Shown: one piece after another, positions 1 to 6,760 of the stretch
Numbering within the stretch: position 1 is the first letter of the stretch
Layout of the letters: the number at the start of each line of letters is the position of its first letter
Virus record (IMG/VR): IMGVR_UViG_3300046811_000135
Coordinates: 1-23,340 of that record
Origin: a virus
DNA length: 23,340 bases
Reading direction: 5' to 3' (one strand)
Notes under the pieces: model-generated
Seen by the model: only the letters and a program-made list of their open reading frames with translations
Databases searched by the model: none
Told to the model about the DNA's origin: nothing
Program-made: the position numbers and the translations under genes

Positions 1-234
1 GCCGCGCTGCACGGGGGCGATGTACTCGTTTGGCTTCGGGCCCTGCTCACACTCGATCTCGGCGTAGGGCATCGGGGTTGCCGGCGTCTTGCCCTGGACG
101 ACCTTCGACAGCACCTTGCCCGACGTCATCCCGCCGACCAGCGCCGTTACGGCGTCCGGGTCGCCGGCCAGCTGGGCGAGGAAGGCCGTCCGGGTGTCGT
201 CATCTTCGACCGGGGCCGGGTCCAGTGGCATCAT
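1..234 (-). CDS. Tail-completion protein, DUF3168-like, cut by the left edge
   Basis: An open minus-strand frame starts at tandem ATG codons (234 and 231) and runs off the left edge, giving the first 78 residues. The start shares an ATGA overlap with the stop of the upstream gp10-like gene, so the two are translationally coupled. The N-terminus contains a stretch reading FLAQLAGDPDAVTALVGG, followed by a segment rich in T, P and Y (TPATPMPYAEIE). This matches the general layout of DUF3168/tail-completion proteins: a short helix, 'alvgg', then 'Pyv.i'. Such proteins sit at the head-proximal end of siphovirus tails and follow gp10-like genes in HK97-type gene order. Only the N-terminal part is visible, so the family call rests on a weak motif plus position. 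The reading frame itself is secure. Confidence 0.55.
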   Translation of the reverse strand, partial: MMPLDPAPVEDDDTRTAFLAQLAGDPDAVTALVGGMTSGKVLSKVVQGKTPATPMPYAEIECEQGPKPNEYIAPVQRG

Positions 235-620
235 TCACCCTCGAGCTTCACCGCGGCAATGGTCGCCTGCAGTTGGGGCATGACCGCCTTCAGCGTGGCC
301 ATCAGCCAGGGCCGGGGCCGCATGTATCGGGTTCCCAACTCGAGGAAGAGCCCATAGATCGCGTTCTTGCTGATCCCGACTCGGCTGGTCAGCGCGGGCT
401 CATCGTACTCACGCTGAACGTTCCCCTGCAAAAACCCCGTCCGCTTGCGCGGGGCCTCGCCCGGCTGACTCGGCGTCTTGTGCGGCGGAGGGTTTGAGAT
501 GTTCAGGAGTTGCAGGCAGTGAGCCCAGAAGAACTCGGTGCAGCGGACGATTGCCTCCCAGACTGCCGCGCGGAGCTTCGGCTCGAGTTCGTCGCCATGC
601 CAATCCACGCGGGCGTTCAT
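231..620 (-). CDS. HK97 gp10-like head-tail/tail-completion protein
   Basis: This is a protein of 129 residues. The ATG at 620 is preceded by a GAGG-type site (GAGGCAAGCAAA). The frame stays open further upstream, but an earlier start would overlap the plus-strand gene at 664. The N-terminal half is helical (DELEPKLRAAVWEAIVRC). The middle has a basic loop (GEAPRKRTGFLQGNV), and the C-terminal half contains the family hallmark: YGLFLELGTRYMRPRPWL, corresponding to 'YA.flE.GT..m.arPfl' of HK97 gp10-type proteins. These proteins form part of the connector or tail-completion ring joining head and tail. The DUF3168-like gene follows with an ATGA overlap, the usual partner order. The family call is good; the exact ring position is inferred. 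Confidence 0.8.
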   Translation of the reverse strand: MNARVDWHGDELEPKLRAAVWEAIVRCTEFFWAHCLQLLNISNPPPHKTPSQPGEAPRKRTGFLQGNVQREYDEPALTSRVGISKNAIYGLFLELGTRYMRPRPWLMATLKAVMPQLQATIAAVKLEGE

Positions 621-663
621 TTTGCTTGCCTCATCCACGGGCCGGTGCGAAAATCGCTGGCCC

Positions 664-1038
664 ATGGACACCTTGAATTGCCCGCATTGTCAGACGCAAG
701 TTGCTGGCCCGTTTGGCATCCTCATTGAATGCCCCGGCTGCCGCGCCGTGTTCAGTCCTTCCGACGCCGGCGGCGAGACTAGCCGGCCCGCGAAGGCGCA
801 GCGCCGTAGCGGTAGCTTTGCCTGTCCGTTCTGCGGGTCTGACGATTATCCGGGGCAGAAGAGAAGTATCAGCGTCGTCGGATGGGTATTGTTTGGGCTT
901 TGGCTGCTGGCGTCTGTCGCGTTCGCGATCCCGTTTTGCTTCCCGCTTTTTCTGGCTCCGCTGGCCGTTCTCTGGCTGCTCATTCCGACCTGGCGAACGG
1001 TTTGCTCATCCTGCGGGAATCGCATTCACTTCTCATGA
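664..1038 (+). CDS. Plus-strand zinc-ribbon membrane protein
   Basis: This is a protein of 124 residues starting MDTLNCPHC. It has four Cys-x-x-Cys knuckles: CPHC and CPGC near the N-terminus, CPFC at about residue 59, and CSSC close to the C-terminus, suggesting two zinc ribbons. Between the last two knuckles lie about 45 hydrophobic residues (VVGWVLFGLWLLASVAFAI, then a second segment ending LAVLWLLI), probably two membrane spans forming a hairpin. The zinc ribbons would then face the same side, probably the cytoplasm. It is transcribed against its neighbours, lying between the gp10-like gene (divergent, 43 bases away) and the small membrane gene at 1026-1280 (13-base tail-to-tail overlap). 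No clear ribosome site precedes the ATG. Orientation and membrane nature suggest a moron-type accessory gene, for example acting on the host envelope. No function is recognised. Confidence 0.7.
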   Translation: MDTLNCPHCQTQVAGPFGILIECPGCRAVFSPSDAGGETSRPAKAQRRSGSFACPFCGSDDYPGQKRSISVVGWVLFGLWLLASVAFAIPFCFPLFLAPLAVLWLLIPTWRTVCSSCGNRIHFS

Positions 1039-1280
1039 GGCCGGCCGATTCTTCCACCCATCGGGATCATTGACCGGATCCCATTCGGCCGGCGGCTCGG
1101 CGGGTTCGGCCGGAGCCGCTTCCCCGACCGGATAGGCGGGTATGCCTGCAGAGCGACAACGCGGATCGGGCGCGTGGCATAGCGTAGCCTTCGCAGAAGA
1201 AGACCGATCGCGATTGCCTCGAGGATGGTCGCGACCGAGAGCAGGAAGATTATTTCGACCAGCGATTGAGTCGTATCCAT
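1026..1280 (-). CDS. Small single-pass membrane protein
   Basis: This is a protein of 84 residues. The ATG at 1280 forms TGATG with the stop of the upstream gene and is preceded by GGAGG at good spacing, so the start is well supported. A single hydrophobic helix spans about residues 7-28 (LVEIIFLLSVATILEAIAIG). It is followed at once by a strongly basic tail (LLRRLRYATRPIRV and further Arg/Lys/Pro-rich sequence). By the positive-inside rule the tail should be cytoplasmic. Size and topology would fit a holin-like or envelope-interacting small phage protein, but it lies in the connector block with no endolysin nearby, so a lysis role is speculative. Its last 13 bases overlap the plus-strand gene ending at 1038. 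Confidence 0.65.
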   Translation of the reverse strand: MDTTQSLVEIIFLLSVATILEAIAIGLLLRRLRYATRPIRVVALQAYPPIRSGKRLRPNPPSRRPNGIRSMIPMGGRIGRPHEK

Positions 1281-1975
1281 CACGCCTCCAGTACCGCCTC
1301 GATCGACGGCAGCTCGTCGAGCTTCTCCGCGTTCTTCAGCGCCTTGATCGTCAGATAATACGTCACCCCACCGTTGACCCACTTTACCCGATCTTCAAGC
1401 GTCAGCGTCGCCACCGGCTTCGCAACGTAGATCGTGTACGCCGTCTTGAAGCCGATCAGCCCGCGTTCTTCCGTCTCCTCGCGGCTCATCTCTTCCACGC
1501 GGGCAGGCACCTGGGCGTAGGGCGTCGATCCGCCCCCACTGCCCGGGAACGTCTTCACGGGCACTCCGGCCGCGTCGTTCGCGATGTCCGCGCGCTGCAC
1601 GTCGATCAGGTCTTGCAGTTGGTGGGCGATCGACAGGGCGAGCCCGCGGACCTTCCACACCTGGTAGCCGGTCGCGTCGCGGCACTGACCCCAAACCTCC
1701 TGGATGACCCACGGCAGGTTGTCGAGCTGGTGATCGGTCAGCACGTCCGCCGGCTTCGGGATGAAGTTGAGCGGCATCTCCGGAACGGGTAGTAGCCAGT
1801 TCAATTCGGCGCCGACGTAGACGCCGCCCGAGGTGGCCTTCTCGCGGGCGTTCAACTCGATCCGCATGGCGCGGTCGATGTTGCATTTCGCGCCCTTGCC
1901 GTTGCGCACGGATTCCACCGTCACGGATTCGACGTTTGACCAGACTCGATAATTCCGGCTCAAGTCGAGCTGCAT
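1280..1975 (-). CDS. Conserved phage protein, possible head-tail connector component
   Basis: This is a protein of 231 residues starting MQLDLSRNYRVW. The ATG at 1975 has GGTGAG upstream, and the next gene overlaps its stop (TGATG). Visible features are a beta-rich N-terminal region (VESVTVESV), a GGVYVGAELNWLLP stretch, a PADVLTDHQLDNLPWVIQEV segment around residues 75-95, a helical region with HQLQDLIDVQRADIANDAAG, and a C-terminal part with GLIGFKTAYTIYVAKPV. It lies between a virion-type protein and the gp10-like/DUF3168-like pair, where head-closure or neck proteins usually sit. The role as a connector or virion component is inferred from position. I do not recognise the family with certainty. 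Confidence 0.6.
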   Translation of the reverse strand: MQLDLSRNYRVWSNVESVTVESVRNGKGAKCNIDRAMRIELNAREKATSGGVYVGAELNWLLPVPEMPLNFIPKPADVLTDHQLDNLPWVIQEVWGQCRDATGYQVWKVRGLALSIAHQLQDLIDVQRADIANDAAGVPVKTFPGSGGGSTPYAQVPARVEEMSREETEERGLIGFKTAYTIYVAKPVATLTLEDRVKWVNGGVTYYLTIKALKNAEKLDELPSIEAVLEA

Positions 1976-1979
1976 GGGC

Positions 1980-2396
1980 TCACCAGACGTATTCCTTGAT
2001 CGTCGGCAGCATGAACGAAACCACGAACGGCTGACCGCTGGCCGGCGTGAAAAGGAAATCCACCTGGAAGCGGTCGCCGCTGGGCACCAGGGCGGTCGCC
2101 GGCAAAACGAATTTGAAGTTGTAGCCGACCAGACCATCGGCCCCGAGATTCGTCGTCGTCTCGCCCGTGGCCAGCTGCCAGGGGAGATCGTTCTGCAGCA
2201 GGTTAAAGATCGTGCTGCTGATCGTGACGGACACCGCCGAGACGACGGCGAGCCCGGTCGTCAGATCGGTAACGGTATAGGTGATGGTGGAAATGTCGGC
2301 CTGAACCATCGGCACGGCGTTCGCGCCCAGGACGCGCGTCATGAGCAGAGCGCCGCTCTTGCCGGGGATCGATTGCGAAGTTGCGAGGTAGATCAC
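1980..2396 (-). CDS. Putative virion protein, 138 aa, beta-rich
   Basis: A GTG start at 2396 forms a GTGA overlap with the stop of the upstream gene and has GGGAGAAG about 10 bases upstream. An in-frame ATG at 2342 (MTRVLGANAV) is an alternative start. The sequence is mostly beta-type with alternating hydrophobic and Ser/Thr residues (DISTITYTVTDLTTG; SAVSVTISSTIFNLL). It has a GYNFKFVLP segment near the middle and FQVDFLFTPASG before the end. Phage proteins that begin with 'vtrv.gan..pmvqadistItY..' are small Ig-like or jellyroll-like structural proteins. A virion or neck role is inferred from this texture and the neighbouring structural genes, without specific family identification. Confidence 0.6.
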   Translation of the reverse strand: MIYLATSQSIPGKSGALLMTRVLGANAVPMVQADISTITYTVTDLTTGLAVVSAVSVTISSTIFNLLQNDLPWQLATGETTTNLGADGLVGYNFKFVLPATALVPSGDRFQVDFLFTPASGQPFVVSFMLPTIKEYVW

Positions 2397-2641
2397 CGCG
2401 GCTTCTCCCTGGCTCGTTTCTGGCGTTCGGCGATCGCCGCTTCTTCGGCTTCAACCCGGATGCGATGAGCTTCGACGCGGATCTCTACTTCGGCCTTTTG
2501 CTCGAGCGTCAGGCAGGTTTCGATTCGCTCCACCACTTCCACACGGCTTTTCTGGCGAACCCAATCGGGCGAGCGCGTCCATCGATCACGCACAACCCGA
2601 TGGAATAGCTCGTTCAGGTTGATCTGCTTCGGTGCCATCAT
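2393..2641 (-). CDS. Small charged coiled-coil phage protein
   Basis: This is a protein of 82 residues, with tandem ATG codons at 2641 and 2638 only five bases after the stop of the repeat-protein gene. The N-terminal half is basic (FHRVVRDRWTRSPDWVRQKSR). The C-terminal half is a long charged helix of Glu, Ala, Arg and Ile (KAEVEIRVEAHRIRVEAEEA) with coiled-coil character. The stop overlaps the next start as GTGA, so it sits in a coupled operon. No family is recognised; it could be a structural linker or assembly factor. The alternative strand here also has an open frame, but operon spacing and overlaps favour the minus frame. Confidence 0.6.
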   Translation of the reverse strand: MMAPKQINLNELFHRVVRDRWTRSPDWVRQKSRVEVVERIETCLTLEQKAEVEIRVEAHRIRVEAEEAAIAERQKRAREKPR

Positions 2642-2645
2642 GGCT

Positions 2646-4388
2646 TTATGCCGTCTCAATCCCCACCGTGATCATGCCCGCCACAAAGACGCCGCCGGCA
2701 ATCACGAAGTAGGGCCCACCAATCGCCGACGGGGGCGCCACGACGATAAAGCTGGCGCCCAGCCAGCCGGTATTCTGGCTCGCATCGATCATCCGCGGTC
2801 GAATCGGCAACGGCTCCGAGGGCTGCCGGAGCCAGCCGAAGGACTGGGCCGGGAGTTGGGTCGGCTCCAGCGGTCGGACGGTCAGCGACTGCGCAAGCCG
2901 CTGGATCGGCGGATTCGGGACGTTCGCCTGCACGAGCCAGGTCATCGTGAAGCGCTGCGAATCCGTGATGAGCGGCGCAACCGTGGCATCCAGCGGCACG
3001 AAGCGGCGCACGGGCAGCGGCGCCGGCGAGGGCGTCAGCCAGCCTATCGCCTGGTCGATCTGGAAGGGGGCTAGCGGGAGAACCGTCTGCGTCTGGGCGT
3101 ACTTCGCCAGCGGACGCAGCGGATCGTTGATCCGGACGAACCATTTATCGACCGTGATCGAGGCGATTGCCTGGGGCGGCGCCTCGCTCGGATTCTGCGG
3201 TGGATAGGCCCGGCGCGGCAGCGGCAGCGGATCCGGCAGCTGGATCGACCAGCGCGGGAAACCGGCTTGAACCAGGTCGGGGAAGATCGTAAACGACATT
3301 CCGCCCGTGCCCGGCGGCAGCCGCTTCACCGGGATCGCTTCGGGCTGCTGGCGATACCAGGAGATCCCCGGCGTCGGCGTGTAGAGCGACGGCTCGGCGA
3401 GGTTGTAGGTGGAACCGCCGGCGATCGTCGGCACGAAGCGGCGCGGGGCCATCTCGGACGAAACCATGTACTGGGCGCCCATCGGCAAGCCGCCCGTGAG
3501 GTAGGAAATCGTCACGCGCACGGCATCGACCGCAGCCGATCCTCCGAACTGCGTCCCGATGACCGCGAGGGCAACGCCGAACGTGGCGGAATTAATGTCG
3601 CTCGCATTCCAGCCCAGCCCCCACAGATCCGAGAGGCCGCCGTAGCTCTGGTAGGCGAGGGCGACTTGCTGCCAGTTGCTGGCCGCCGACCTGTCCTCGC
3701 TGCCGATGACGCCGCCCTTGATGACGCGCACGGCGAAGTCGGCGAGTGTGTCATTGCCGACCGGGTTACTGTTGAACCTCTTCCATTCGACCAGAATGCC
3801 GCGGATCGTCGCGGTTGCCGGTATCGCAAAGCCAAAGTTATTCCCGATGAGCCAGTTGCTTACGACGTTGCTGCTGATGTTGATTGTTGCCGAGCTCCCA
3901 TCGTCCGCCGTGATGCGCGACGGGTTCGACCAGGGAAGGTCGCCGATGCTGGTGTCGTTCGAACCCGTGCCCGCGATGGTCGGGCCTATGTTCGTGATCG
4001 TCTGCGGACCACCTGGGAACGGATCCCCCTGCACGAACACGGGCGGCGCGATCAGGTGCGAGGCCCCGCTGGGCAGGACCTTCGCCAGCGGCCGCAATGG
4101 ATCATTCGTCTGCCGAGCCCAGGCCGCGAATCCCTCAAATGGCAGGCCCGTTACGCCACCCGGCACCCAGTTCCCGCCGATGTCCGGATTGAGCAGCCGA
4201 GCCTTGATCGGTCGCGGCGCCTCATTCGTCGGCACGGCCCAGGCCATGCCCGAGCCAGCCGTAACGAAAGGAAGGTTGATCTGCAGGAGATGTACGGGCG
4301 TAGCGCCGCCGCGGTCAGCCAGCCGGGGAATCGGCGGGGGCGCGGCGTTGCCGAAGAAGTCGTAGTAGGCGGTCCCTTGCAGGGGCAT
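2646..4388 (-). CDS. Large W/P/R-repeat virion protein with inserted beta-sandwich domain
   Basis: This is a protein of 580 residues, starting at the ATG at 4388 with a GGGG-type site upstream. Two kinds of sequence alternate. The first is a degenerate repeat of about 34-40 residues centred on Trp followed by Pro and basic residues; examples start near W50, W90, W344, W380, W416, W450, W484 and W519 (such as WARQTNDPLRPLAK, WFVRINDPLRPLAK, WLTPSPAPLPVRR). The second is a beta-sandwich-like domain at about residues 130-297 with ATIRGILVEWKRF, YGGLSDLWGLGW and a final AVDAVRVTISY. The C-terminus is hydrophobic and Gly-rich (IGGPYFVIAGGVFVAGMITV). It is probably a virion surface or fibre-like protein. 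The function is inferred from repeats, beta domain and location among structural genes. Confidence 0.7.
   Translation of the reverse strand: MPLQGTAYYDFFGNAAPPPIPRLADRGGATPVHLLQINLPFVTAGSGMAWAVPTNEAPRPIKARLLNPDIGGNWVPGGVTGLPFEGFAAWARQTNDPLRPLAKVLPSGASHLIAPPVFVQGDPFPGGPQTITNIGPTIAGTGSNDTSIGDLPWSNPSRITADDGSSATINISSNVVSNWLIGNNFGFAIPATATIRGILVEWKRFNSNPVGNDTLADFAVRVIKGGVIGSEDRSAASNWQQVALAYQSYGGLSDLWGLGWNASDINSATFGVALAVIGTQFGGSAAVDAVRVTISYLTGGLPMGAQYMVSSEMAPRRFVPTIAGGSTYNLAEPSLYTPTPGISWYRQQPEAIPVKRLPPGTGGMSFTIFPDLVQAGFPRWSIQLPDPLPLPRRAYPPQNPSEAPPQAIASITVDKWFVRINDPLRPLAKYAQTQTVLPLAPFQIDQAIGWLTPSPAPLPVRRFVPLDATVAPLITDSQRFTMTWLVQANVPNPPIQRLAQSLTVRPLEPTQLPAQSFGWLRQPSEPLPIRPRMIDASQNTGWLGASFIVVAPPSAIGGPYFVIAGGVFVAGMITVGIETA
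2799..3359 (-). repeat. Tandem W-P-R repeat block within the 580-aa protein
   Basis: This stretch encodes residues 344-530, holding six consecutive repeats with spacing of 34-36 residues between the Trp anchors. The consensus is W, five to seven variable residues, a Pro/Leu-rich core and then Arg or Lys. Two further copies lie at about 4077-4250, on the other side of the beta-sandwich. At DNA level a near-identical tract recurs near 3103-3125 and 4080-4102 (CTTCGCCAGCGG followed by one or two changed bases and GGATC), suggesting that the repeats arose by duplication. Confidence 0.7.
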
Positions 4389-4402
4389 CGGTTACCCCGC
4401 TT

Positions 4403-4693
4403 TCAGGAGGCCCGGGAGACAATGGGGCGGAAGTCGAGCGGGCGGCCCTTTTCGATGTTTTCGCAGAGCAATTCTTGGGGAATACAGGCCGTGCCGGCGA
4501 TGCAGTTCGGACCGCAGGTGACCTTGTGGCAGATCCTGCAGACGCCTCGCAGCCGGCCGCTACCGGGAGACACGACCCAATGGCCGCCGCAATGCCCGCA
4601 CTGCAGCGTGTCGGCTTCCCTGGTGCCGTCGGGTCCGGTCACGATGGCATAACCGGCGGCGCGGGTCGCGGTGTGCTGCTTATCGCCTGCCAT
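4403..4693 (-). CDS. Small phage zinc-finger protein (Cys-rich)
   Basis: This is a protein of 96 residues. Of two ATG codons (4705 and 4693), 4693 is preferred because GGGGGAT lies just before it, while 4705 directly follows a terminator U-tract. Cysteines and histidines cluster in the middle: CGHCGGHW, then CRICHKVTCGPNC, then a further Cys pair (GTACIPQELLC). This layout of a treble-clef-like knuckle followed by CxxC...CxxxC, with a polar N-terminus containing YAIVTGPDG, recurs in small proteins among phage head genes. The metal binding is evident from the residues; the role (virion component or small nucleic-acid binder) is unknown. It is followed by the 580-aa repeat protein 14 bases downstream. 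Confidence 0.7.
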   Translation of the reverse strand: MAGDKQHTATRAAGYAIVTGPDGTREADTLQCGHCGGHWVVSPGSGRLRGVCRICHKVTCGPNCIAGTACIPQELLCENIEKGRPLDFRPIVSRAS

Positions 4694-4705
4694 GGCATCC
4701 CCCAT

Positions 4706-4737
4706 AAAAAAGGCGCGGGCCCTGCTCGGCCCGCGCC
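4706..4737 (-). terminator. Strong rho-independent terminator (minus strand)
   Basis: A perfect 10-bp stem (GGCGCGGGCC pairing with its complement at 4712-4721 and 4728-4737) encloses a six-base loop. On the minus strand six T residues (4711-4706) follow. It lies in the 62-base gap between the 68-aa gene (stop at 4756) and the 96-aa zinc-finger gene. The T-tract abuts the upstream candidate ATG at 4705, so transcripts that pass it carry the hairpin close to the start. Confidence 0.85.
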
Positions 4738-4755
4738 ACCCCGCTCGGCACTGAT

Positions 4756-4962
4756 TTAGACCGGGCAGGCCACGCCCGGATGCGCGACGGCGAAATCCTT
4801 GCGGTAGCAGTCCGCGCAGAGCGTATCTCTCTCTTCGGCGGAACGCTGAGGCTCGGCCGGATGCTTGACCGTCTTCGCCGTCTGGGATTCGTAACCGTGG
4901 CCCTTTACGGCCGGGTCAACGATCGCGTCCAGATCGGCCTCGCATCGATCGCACTTCGCCAT
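4756..4962 (-). CDS. Very small zinc-binding protein (68 aa)
   Basis: The ATG at 4962 follows a GGAGG site at good spacing. The protein has CDRC near the N-terminus and CADCYR near residue 50, two Cys pairs that could hold one zinc ion. The region between them is polar and charged (VKHPAEPQRSAEERDTL). The gene ends just before a strong terminator, which closes the transcription unit. No family is recognised. Similar Cys-pair mini-proteins are common accessory genes in phage head regions. It may be a small regulatory or virion-associated protein; only the metal-binding pattern is visible. Confidence 0.65.
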   Translation of the reverse strand: MAKCDRCEADLDAIVDPAVKGHGYESQTAKTVKHPAEPQRSAEERDTLCADCYRKDFAVAHPGVACPV

Positions 4963-5025
4963 GATTCAGACCTCCATTGCCAAAGAAGAAACGTTTCCTC
5001 CGGCCGATTATAGCCGGGAAACGCT

Positions 5026-5481
5026 TTACTCCTCCCAGGAAATCGAGGTATCGGCCGCCTGCGTGCTCGTGGACAGAAGCGAGCGAACGCCGATGCCGTT
5101 GCTGGCGGTCGCCGGGCAGACGATCTCATAGCCCGGATTCACGATCCAGCGGAAGGTCGCGCGCTGGTTCCAGGTGAACAGCAAGAGGTTACTGCTCGCC
5201 GTGTAGGTCGGCTCGACGCTGAACACGCCCTGATTGAACACCGCAAGCGAGGCCGGGTCGCCCGGGTCCAGCGCAATCGGCGTGAACGTGCCGCCGGGCG
5301 TGCCAACGGCCGTGAACCGCAGCACGGTCATTTGTGCGGCCTGGTCGGCCGGCGTCGCTTCCGAGCCGACGAGGATTTCGTAGACCTTGGGCCGGATCGT
5401 GCTGGCGGACTGCACGCTGCCCGTGGTCTTGTTCGTGCCCGTGGCCACGGTGGCGGCGATGCCCGTATACTTGCGTCCCAT
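5026..5481 (-). CDS. Beta-rich phage structural protein (151 aa)
   Basis: The ATG at 5481 is preceded by AGGAAAGGA at ideal spacing. The protein starts MGRKYTGIAATVATGTNKTT and is dominated by Thr, Ala and hydrophobic residues in beta-type alternation. It includes TIRPKVYEILVGSEATPAD, LDPGDPASLAVFNQG, LLLFTWNQRATFRW and a Gly-rich end (NGIGVRSLL) closing with a Trp-Glu-Glu tail. I recognise the style as that of small virion proteins in tailed-phage genomes ('rp.iydl.vgs.atpaD' and 'NQRatfRW'), probably a decoration, fibre or tail-associated beta-sandwich. No specific family name can be given. A clear ribosome site and isolation from neighbours suggest strong expression. Confidence 0.65.
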   Translation of the reverse strand: MGRKYTGIAATVATGTNKTTGSVQSASTIRPKVYEILVGSEATPADQAAQMTVLRFTAVGTPGGTFTPIALDPGDPASLAVFNQGVFSVEPTYTASSNLLLFTWNQRATFRWIVNPGYEIVCPATASNGIGVRSLLSTSTQAADTSISWEE

Positions 5482-5537
5482 GTGCGGAATCCTTTCCTCG
5501 GTTCAGGCCGCGGCGTCCTGCCGGGGCGTTGGGTTCG

Positions 5538-6032
5538 TTATCGGTGGCCGGCGATCAGATTCTTGGTCATCCGGGCCATCTGGATCTGTTGCTGCTCGGC
5601 GCGGGCTTCCATCATGTACAGGTTTCGCTGCATGGCCGCGTTCGAAATCCACAGCATCGCGTGCCACTCGTTCAGCGTGATCAGTTCGCCACCTTCCCGC
5701 GTGACCACGCCGTCCGCGTGCAGTTGGAAGGTTACTTCCTTGTCGGTCCAGTCCGGCTCCGCGTCCGGGCACGTCTCGCGCATCATGACATCGGCTTTCG
5801 CGGCGAGGATCGCCCAATCGTGAAAGGTGACGTCATTCCGCTGCAGCAGTTCCGACTGTCCCTTGACGAGTCGGATGCTGACGCTCTTGCTGGGCAGTTC
5901 GATCCCGTTCGGCTGCTGCTGTTGCTCCTGCATGAACGCTCCTGGATGACAGTGCTTCAGCTTCCTGCTGCTGCCGCATGGGCAGGGTTCATTCCGGCCG
6001 ATCCTTCGTCCGGGGTTTGTGATCGATCCCAT
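5538..6032 (-). CDS. SEC-C zinc-motif protein (alternative short start at 5933)
   Basis: This protein has 164 residues. Residues 12-30 form a textbook SEC-C motif (GRNEPCPCGSSRKLKHCH), a zinc-binding element known from SecA and many small proteins. The rest is alpha-rich and hydrophilic, with a Gln-run (MQEQQQQPNG), a DWAILAAKADVM helix and a C-terminal helix rich in Met and Gln. The ATG at 6032 lacks a good ribosome site, whereas the in-frame ATG at 5933 has AGGAG seven bases upstream. A 131-residue form without SEC-C is therefore also likely. The SEC-C part overlaps the last 76 bases of the glycosyltransferase-like gene in the -1 frame. Function unknown. Confidence 0.7.
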   Translation of the reverse strand: MGSITNPGRRIGRNEPCPCGSSRKLKHCHPGAFMQEQQQQPNGIELPSKSVSIRLVKGQSELLQRNDVTFHDWAILAAKADVMMRETCPDAEPDWTDKEVTFQLHADGVVTREGGELITLNEWHAMLWISNAAMQRNLYMMEARAEQQQIQMARMTKNLIAGHR

Positions 6033-6760
6033 TTGTACCGAAGGTCCTCGTCCTGCTTGTAGCTGCCCCAGGCCTTGTTATTCGAGAAGCGCCATTTCCC
6101 TTCGTGGTGGATCGTCACCCGGCGGCTAATGGCACTGGGCAGGCCCAGTTCGTGGACCTTGCGGGAAAAGAACCAATCCTCGCTCTCGTCAATCGTGTCC
6201 CACTCGCCGGCCGCGTTGCGGTAGTTCTTTTCCCTGAATTCGAAATGGGCTATCTGGCCGCCCTCGCTGTCCGTTTGCCGCCACTGCGGGAATCGCAGAT
6301 CCGCGATCCAACAGCCGTTATTGTGCAGGAGCATTCGCCCCGGGTAGCCCAGCGTCGCCGCGTCGAAGACGGGGGGCTGCTGCATCAACTCGGTCGCCGT
6401 CAGAAGCCGGAACGGCGTCCACGGGTCGTTCTCGTCGCCGAGCCCACAGCTCATCTTGCCCCGCGGATCCTTGATCGCGATCGGCACACTGAGCAGGGCG
6501 AGATTGTACTGAACCACATCCTCAATCAGCGGATCGAGCCAGCCGTAGCAATTGGGGAACGTGTCCGTATGCAGCATGGCGAACAGTTCCCGCTCGCCGC
6601 GCTCGAAAGCATTGTTCCCCTCGCACCATGTCTTGTTGAAGTTGCCGACCGGCCTGCAGGAGCCGAATACTTTGACGTCGTGGTTCAGGGATGCGTGCTC
6701 GATGAAGTCCCAAAGCTCCATCGGAACGACCAGACCCGGAACCCCGAGCATCACTTTCAT
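5957..6760 (-). CDS. Glycosyltransferase-like phage protein (GT-A type)
   Basis: This is a protein of 267 residues. The ATG at 6760 forms an ATGA overlap with the preceding gene. The order of motifs resembles short GT-A glycosyltransferases: an N-terminal strand (MKVMLGVPGLV), HTDTFP at about residues 64-69 in the place of a nucleotide-sugar-binding segment, LLHNNGCWIADLR at about 144-156, then SEDWFFSRK at about 193-201, the 'ED.(w)f' acceptor/catalytic signature, and a C-terminal VTIHHEG. The exact sugar and acceptor cannot be read from the sequence. A role in decorating virion proteins is inferred from its location among structural genes. It overlaps the SEC-C frame at its 3' end. Confidence 0.65.
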   Translation of the reverse strand: MKVMLGVPGLVVPMELWDFIEHASLNHDVKVFGSCRPVGNFNKTWCEGNNAFERGERELFAMLHTDTFPNCYGWLDPLIEDVVQYNLALLSVPIAIKDPRGKMSCGLGDENDPWTPFRLLTATELMQQPPVFDAATLGYPGRMLLHNNGCWIADLRFPQWRQTDSEGGQIAHFEFREKNYRNAAGEWDTIDESEDWFFSRKVHELGLPSAISRRVTIHHEGKWRFSNNKAWGSYKQDEDLRYKWDRSQTPDEGSAGMNPAHAAAAGS

